Both the position numbers and the translations under genes were made by a program. Below are positions 59,375-64,000 of a stretch of DNA of 64,000 nt, piece after piece; the stretch's first letter is position 1; each line of letters begins with the position of its first letter. Origin of the DNA: Branchiostoma floridae (lineage: Eukaryota > Chordata > Leptocardii > Amphioxiformes > Branchiostomatidae); the NCBI RefSeq assembly GCF_000003815.2, contig NC_049985.1, positions 13,654,844 through 13,718,843 of the forward strand, given 5' to 3'. Under the pieces are notes generated by a model. It worked only from the letters and a program-made list of their open reading frames with translations, was not told where the DNA came from and did no database searches.

Positions 59375-59695
59375 GAACCTGAGACGTCTGATTGCAGCCT
59401 ACGCATTCATTATCCTTTAACACAAGTATATCGTACTTGCAAAGATCAATTCATTTGTTAGTATATTTTCAAATGACCAAGGCCTAACTACAGACAGTAA
59501 TCGATGGATATCAGTTCATAAGTACCCCAGATGCCGTTTTAATGCAACAAGAGAATGCACCAAAATTTCATAAGTCTGATCGGTCGCGTGTCTCTGTGAT
59601 GCCTCCTGGCGGATTATTTTGGTGTGGCAAGAGTAGCATGCTAAATCGTCACTTGTTTTCATAATCGTCAAAACGGAGGTACAGTTGTACAAGTT

Positions 59696-60372
59696 CTACC
59701 AAAACCTGTTCAGCTTGCTCAAGTACATAGTCTTTCCTATTAGAAATATGATGACTATACAAATACAGGTAACTATACAAGCGGTGCTATAACTGTCCCC
59801 ATCCTGTGGTTTGGGCGTTAACTTCCAATTTGAAATGTGCTTCATGCCCTGAGTCGACTGGTTGCGAGACTTAGACTGAGTTGATGATCGAGAAACGTTG
59901 AATATCTGCGGAAGACGTCTTTCGATCAAGTCCTCTCTAACAAGGAGGTACTGTTCTCTTACAATGTCCAGATGTTCCAGTCCTTTGAATACTGCCGGAT
60001 TGAAGAGGTTATATCCTGGTATGAAGAAGTGCGGCAGATACCTGTTATCGATACACAACACCAACTCATCGATCAGGTACACCAAACAAGTGACCAGGTT
60101 CTCCTTCTCCCAAAAATTAACCTCCGGCCTCTTGGCGATTGCGTGAAGCAAGACCGTTTTCAGATGGTAAGAGGCGAAACCGCTGTCTGTACCAACGACG
60201 TTTATTGGTATTACCTGGAGCTTGATGTATTTCAGGCATCGGAGGCAGTCTTTGCGGCATGTGGTTGCGTGGTTGCCGCTATCTGTCGGATTCAGCATGT
60301 CACTTTTGAAGAGATCCATTTCTACTTGAGAAAAAGACAGCCTCCATAGCTTATGGCCGCCAGGATCTTTGT
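59696..60372 (-). CDS. cGLR: cGAS-like receptor exon 5: Mab-21 C-lobe and C-terminal tail anchor
   Basis: Acceptor TATGTCTTTTCTAG, then a GAC codon split 1/2 with exon 4. It encodes KLWRLSFSQVEMDLF, the shortened zinc-thumb region NHATTCRKDCLRCLKY, SGFASYHLKTVLLHAI, NLVTCLVYLIDELV and YLPHFFIPGYNLFNP, which follow the order of the cGAS C-lobe. After a polar linker comes STACIVTCICIVIIFLIG (about residues 587-604), a single hydrophobic helix, then KTMYLSKLNRFW and the stop at the low end. This gives tail-anchored topology with the enzyme on the cytosolic side. It converges on FAT, about 2.9 kb away. Confidence 0.92.
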
Positions 60373-60531
60373 CTAGAAAAGACATAGGAAAGGTTAATAA
60401 AACGTATCCAAACACGTTAGCTCTAGTAAGAAAGCACTATATTAGAAGCAAGTCTTTTATTTACATCGTCAGTAGATTTTGGAAGGATGAAAGAATACTC
60501 GGAAAGGCAACTACACAGGAGTGAAATTTAC
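60373..60531 (-). other. cGLR intron 4
   Basis: 159-base intron with minus-strand donor GTAAAT and acceptor TTTTCTAG. Nothing else seen. Confidence 0.85.
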
Positions 60532-60777
60532 CATAAGGTGCTGACTTGGCCACCGTATGAAGGACAGTCCTCTCCATTGCCCGGATTTGTCGCTCTGTAA
60601 GCCAACCTGTGCATGTGACGCCGTATCCCCATCCTTCAGTACACCGTGGCCACGGTTTTGGCAGTTCCAGAGCGAGCACAAGGTCGATGGATATGTGTGT
60701 CCCTTCCTGTTCCTTGGAGACCACTAGAGTAACCGCCGGGCATCCATCTTTCTCCTCCTCCAGCTCAACATCCAGTC
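60532..60777 (-). CDS. cGLR: cGAS-like receptor exon 4: third catalytic acid
   Basis: The minus-strand acceptor GCGTATTATTAG precedes GLDVELEEEKDGCPAV, then THISIDLVLALELPKPWP. The Asp in ISIDLVLALE (about residue 341) aligns with the third catalytic aspartate of cGAS (ISVDITLALE). RQIRAMERTVLHTV and KSAPY follow. The donor GTAAAT leaves phase 1. Length and phases fit exons 3 and 5 exactly. Confidence 0.93.
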
Positions 60778-60959
60778 CTAATAATACGCGGAAAGAGTTT
60801 AGTTCAATCCCACTTCTGACACCATCTAACTTACATTCACCATCCAGTTAAACATTTCACACAAAAATATATGGAAAAGAATATTTAAAAAGTAACGTTA
60901 GATACACATGCAGCTGAATTTCTGACGCTGAAAAGAAAATGTACATGGTACTGACTAAC

Positions 60960-61054
60960 CTTTGAAAATGCCGGCCTCGGCTTTTCTCAAAGAATTGACG
61001 GCCCGTTCCACAAGACCTCTAAACCGGTTCAACAGTTTCTTTGGAGACAGATAC
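60960..61054 (-). CDS. cGLR: cGAS-like receptor exon 3
   Basis: 95 bases, phase 2 in and phase 1 out. Acceptor TAAAAGATAAGGTT region reads as ATCTTACAG on the minus strand. It encodes YLSPKKLLNRFRGLVERA and SLRKAEAGIFK, matching the LSASKMLSKFR helix region of cGAS. Donor GTTAGT. Confidence 0.9.
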
Positions 61055-61254
61055 CTGTAAGATAAAAGGCTGCATGCTCTTATAATATCTATATGGGATG
61101 ATGATACGAGGATGCGGTGCTGTACTATTGGTCCATTCTTAACCAATCAAAGTGGCTTACGCATCCCTAGGTAGCACATATTCAAAGCCATGTAAACATG
61201 GACGTACAGAAGGGTTTTGCCCTTTCCCCTCTTCATATTTTTCATCAAACTCAC
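61055..61254 (-). other. cGLR intron 3
   Basis: 200-base intron with minus-strand donor GTGAGT and acceptor ATCTTACAG. Nothing else seen. Confidence 0.85.
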
Positions 61255-61415
61255 CCGTCAGGAGTTAAGTAGCTTGCGAGTGAAGTACTGTTGTTCTTTG
61301 GCTTCACGGCCACCATTCCAAGACTGGGCTCTACCTCATCCAACTCCACCACTACCTCGTCCTCCCCGTGGATACGGATACAGAACATGAAGTCATACTC
61401 GTCCGTCGTGTCAAC
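61255..61415 (-). CDS. cGLR: cGAS-like receptor exon 2: first two catalytic acids
   Basis: Phase 0 in, phase 2 out. Begins VDTTDEYDFMFCIRI; Glu and Asp of EYDFMF (about residues 230 and 232) correspond to the metal-binding pair of cGAS (EFDVMF). It continues VVVELDEVEPSLGMVAVKP and SLASYLTPDG. Acceptor TCCTTATCTCCAG, donor GTGAGT, both on the minus strand. Confidence 0.93.
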
Positions 61416-61672
61416 CTGGAGATAAGGAGGAAGTAAGGTACTAATCTCCAAGTTGATCATACGGTAGCATAAAAGTGAAGGCGGCCTAGGAGTGTGTATG
61501 GCTACACGTGCAACGTTAACGTTAGATCCTTCTTGTGTATATATGTTCCCAGCTGAATTAAAGGTTTCATATCGAAATGATCCTAAATAGTTCCTTGAAG
61601 TTACAGGTGGCTTGAGTAACTACATGCACTACAAGTGAAATCAACTACATGTTCATATGCTGTTAACGTTAC
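61416..61672 (-). other. cGLR intron 2
   Basis: 257-base intron with donor GTAACG and acceptor TTATCTCCAG on the minus strand. Nothing else seen. Confidence 0.85.
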
Positions 61673-62344
61673 CTTTAGTCGTTCGAAGTAGCTTCCAGAA
61701 TTCAGTCTCTGGAACTGGAATATGTCCCCTTCTCCTTCGCGTGCCGCAGTCTTCTTAATTTCTTCGGCGATTCCGTCAACAATTGGATTGTATAACTTTG
61801 ACGTACTCGACCTATCCTCTTGTGAAATCCGGACAAGCTCGGTCATTGCTCCCTGTAACTTTATCCTGAGCTGCGTTTCCTTAAAGTGTAAATTTCTTCG
61901 TATTGTCTGTTTGTTCGGTTTGCACTTGTTGGTAGTATTTGTGTTTCGTTGTGAATGAGTGCTTCTAAATGGCGAAGGACCTCTCCGGTGGTCTCCACCT
62001 CTGTCAGTCACTTCATCTTTGAGATTTTGGGACTTCTTGTTGCTCTTCTCTAGATGTGTCTCCGAGTCTGGCGTTTCCTTTACTAGTGCAGGTTTGCCGG
62101 CGTCCTCAGTATCACTCAAGACGTGCTTTTCATCAAGTGGTCTGGTAGCTTTCTTAAAGTTATCTCCCACACGGCTTTTCTCCGTCTTGTGTGATTCTCT
62201 ATTCCTTGATGGCGTCACAGTTTCAACTGATGTTGACCCTTCTTCGCGTGCCGTTTGCGACGGGTGGTTTCTGAATCCAGCAGGTAACCCACGTTTCCAT
62301 GTTGCGCCGCCAACAGGTGTTTTCTGTCGACCACATCGTGGCAT
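61673..62344 (-). CDS. cGLR: cGAS-like receptor exon 1 (start uncertain): basic N-terminus and GS motif
   Basis: Part of a five-exon gene of 1851 bases (about 616 residues). cGAS-like receptors are nucleotidyltransferases of the Mab-21/OAS fold that make a cyclic dinucleotide second messenger on binding nucleic acid and signal through STING. This exon has a long polar, basic, probably disordered N-terminus, then the helix QTIRRNLHFKETQLRIKL and, at its end, LNSGSYFERLK: the GS active-site motif, equivalent to TGSYYEHVK in cGAS. The start chosen is the ATG giving MPRCGRQKTPVGG, with G at -3. The frame stays open upstream to a good acceptor at 62471-62472, so either a 42-codon N-terminal extension from another exon or a 5' UTR junction exists there. 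Exon ends in phase 0 with donor GTAACG. Confidence 0.85.
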
Positions 62345-62470
62345 CGCTTCGTGTATATCTTTTAACAACCACCGTGAAATGATCACAGCACGGCTTTTAC
62401 AACTATGTTTTGGCGATGAGCCCTGGCCGCCACCGTATTTCCGGGATGTACAGTAGTCTTTGATGACACC
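62345..62470 (-). other. cGLR: Open upstream part of the cGLR exon (extension or 5' UTR)
   Basis: In frame with MPRCGRQ and free of stops: GVIKDYCTSRKYGGGQG and KSRAVIISRWLLKDIHEA. It is preceded on the minus strand by CTGCTTTCTTTCATCACAG, a strong acceptor, which implies at least one more 5' exon. Confidence 0.55.
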
Positions 62471-63500
62471 CTGTGATGAAAGAAAGCAGAAAGTTGTAGG
62501 GAAGTAAATAAAAGATCGTAAGATTGATCATGCTTAAGTTCTGTCTATGTGATTGATCATGAAGTGTAAAAGCTTGAATCAGAGTTTCCCAAATGTGTGG
62601 GAGTCAGGCATGTGGAACAACCAGGTCAATCACTTGCGATAGGCTTGTCGTTGAATCGCCCGTGCTGAACCTCCCTGTTGGTACTCCGAGTTCAGCCCAA
62701 ATGAAAGTACTCGGGATCATCGGAGAGGACAGAAAACGGGACGTATGGTGAAAAAACGTCACAATCTTTCCCATCTACCCCTGCTTGGAGAGTGGCACAC
62801 CCCACCGAAACCAAGACACGTCACGGGTCAGGTATGTGGCCTGCCCGCTACCGGAAGTGTCTGGGTTTTCCCCGCCTCGAGCTGAGGAGAACTCCAACGT
62901 TGACACCATGTGCCATCGATAAAACATCATCGATTACACAAACACAGAAATGGCAGATATTACTATAATTTGAAGCATAGATCTAGTGACGAGTTTACTT
63001 GAGGTACCTTTCCTAGCGTTACAGTTTGACATCTTCTCAACCAGTTCCCCAAAACCATTGAAAGCACGTACATTTGTCACCATAAGGTAGAAACACAGGC
63101 CAAACACAAGATCGATCACACAAGCTTGACCAAGCACAACAAAACCTTTGTTGAATCGCTGAAGTTGTCAACATCTCAGGCTGTCCTCTGAAGAAATGCT
63201 GGACACTGAATGTACTGGTTATAGTCACAGATTAATCGCTTTTCTATAGAGTCTATAGATACGCCTGACAAAATTTGAAAACTAAAAAAAAATACCGCCG
63301 GGCTTTAATACGGCTTTGAAACGGGATCTGGACACAAGATTTGCTGCGAATTCAAGAGAAACAAAACTCACCACTTTAGTGTCCTCTTCTGAAACACTAG
63401 TTTTGACGCCTGTCTTCAAAGCATGCGTACATACTACAAACGTTGTGGAGCCTTCGTCAAGAACACCTTACTAGCACTTTCATTTATCAGACGAAGTCTA

Positions 63501-63536
63501 TGACGTCACAGCTTTGACCTACTCGACTCCCATTGG
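63501..63536 (-). promoter_or_regulatory. Possible cGLR promoter elements: CRE and CCAAT box
   Basis: TGACGTCA, a full CRE/ATF palindrome, at 63501-63508, and ATTGG (CCAAT on the minus strand) at 63532-63536. They lie about 1.0 kb upstream of the inferred acceptor at 62471. Spacing and pairing fit a vertebrate-style promoter, but no transcription start is visible. Confidence 0.3.
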
Positions 63537-63618
63537 CCACCAGGTGCCGTGCTGGATTATGAAACTAAAAGCCTAAAGCTGCATTGATCCATTAAGGAAA
63601 TTGAGGTTTAGTTTTTGG

Positions 63619-63726
63619 TGTGTCTGCCTGTATGTTTGTCTGTCTGTGTGTGTGTGTGTCTGTCTATCTCTCTCTCTGTATCTCTCTCTCTCCCTCTCTT
63701 TCTGTCCGTGTGTGTGTGTGTGTGTT
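63619..63726. repeat. (TG)n / (TC)n / (TCTG)n microsatellite
   Basis: Compound simple repeat: GTCTGTCTGTGTGTGTGTG followed by TCTCTCTCTC tracts and a final TGTGTGTGTGTGTG. No gene content. Confidence 0.9.
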
Positions 63727-64000
63727 AGCGTGTGCTTCGGACAATTGTTGATCTTGATGGATTATAATGATATTTGGTAGGTGGGTAGGTGTTGGGTTGG
63801 GAAGACGAAGATCAGGATCAACTTTGGGCCCGCAGGTACACGACCTCGGTACTGCAGCAGAACGTCTGTGTTTTTGTGTCTTTTGACCTGGACAGGTTAT
63901 GGTCTTGACATTTTGGTGCCAGGAAGCTTGTAATATAAGGAAGAAGTGGCGTACATGTAGGTTTGGGCCCCCTAGCAGCTTACTCTGGAACTGTAAGGGC

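Larger units (their letters stand above)
62471..64000. other. Upstream region of cGLR
   Basis: No confident coding exon. It should contain the cGLR 5' exon and promoter. It holds a CRE palindrome and CCAAT box near 63500 and a long pyrimidine/TG microsatellite at 63619-63726. The remainder is unassigned. Confidence 0.5.

Noticed and set aside
59101-59406. 101-codon minus-strand open frame at the right end of the palindromic element
   Set aside because: Mostly translation of the simple C/G repeat array (Pro/Ser/Arg-rich).
62934-63137. Minus-strand frame with a hydrophobic stretch and MVTNVRAFNGFGELVEK before a GTACCT donor, as a cGLR 5' exon
   Set aside because: It would leave phase 1, while the cGLR exon at 62470 needs phase 0; joining gives an early stop.
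1-64000. CRISPR array, bacterial operon or viral genome
   Set aside because: Spliced genes, metazoan domains and absence of direct-repeat arrays rule this out.

Overview
This looks like chordate or other deuterostome genomic DNA, most probably a lancelet (Branchiostoma). That placement is an inference. It rests on a single FAT1/2/3-type cadherin with both chordate-like ectodomain and chordate-like cytoplasmic motifs, a cGAS-like enzyme next door, large GT-AG introns, a CR1/L2-like retrotransposon and short inverted-repeat elements. Nothing bacterial is present. There are three assembly gaps: 11372-11471, 22475-22839 and 57175-57274.

Positions 1-55456 (+) carry the 3' four fifths or so of one very large gene: a FAT1/2/3-type atypical cadherin (giant cell-surface adhesion and planar-polarity receptor). 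I could place 24 exons whose phases join without a break into about 3716 codons. They encode 26 consecutive cadherin repeats (FAT proteins usually have 34, so about 8 plus the signal peptide lie upstream of the window), the FAT-specific membrane-proximal region, one EGF, one laminin-G domain, four EGFs, one transmembrane helix and a cytoplasmic tail ending in the PDZ ligand HTEV. The 5' exons are scattered among 2-9 kb introns (1-37 kb), whereas the 3' exons are dense (37-51 kb). Two defects stand out in the chain: one short exon appears to be missing around the 365-base gap, and one exon (14050-14111) has AT where the acceptor AG should be. The last coding intron (51499-54710) holds several in-phase exon-like islands that could make alternative cytoplasmic tails, including one with its own PDZ-ligand-like end.

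The intron at 44361-46664 is filled by a 5'-truncated non-LTR retrotransposon with an uninterrupted 603-codon reverse transcriptase reading frame in the same orientation as the host gene; its 3' end lies some 20 bases from the next exon.

Positions 56.8-59.4 kb are intergenic and made of mobile DNA: a 2.3 kb element with matching terminal inverted repeats and palindromic GATCTCGCCCC arrays, probably with a hAT-like element nested inside it.

Positions 59696-62344 (-), convergent with the cadherin, encode a five-exon cGAS-like receptor (cGLR, Mab-21/OAS-type nucleotidyltransferase) of about 616 residues. The GS motif and all three catalytic acidic residues are intact. The vertebrate cGAS zinc thumb is shortened, and there is a predicted C-terminal transmembrane tail anchor, which is the most unusual feature in the window. 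Its 5' end is not settled. The last 1.5 kb holds a possible promoter (CRE palindrome, CCAAT box) and a (TG)/(TC) microsatellite.
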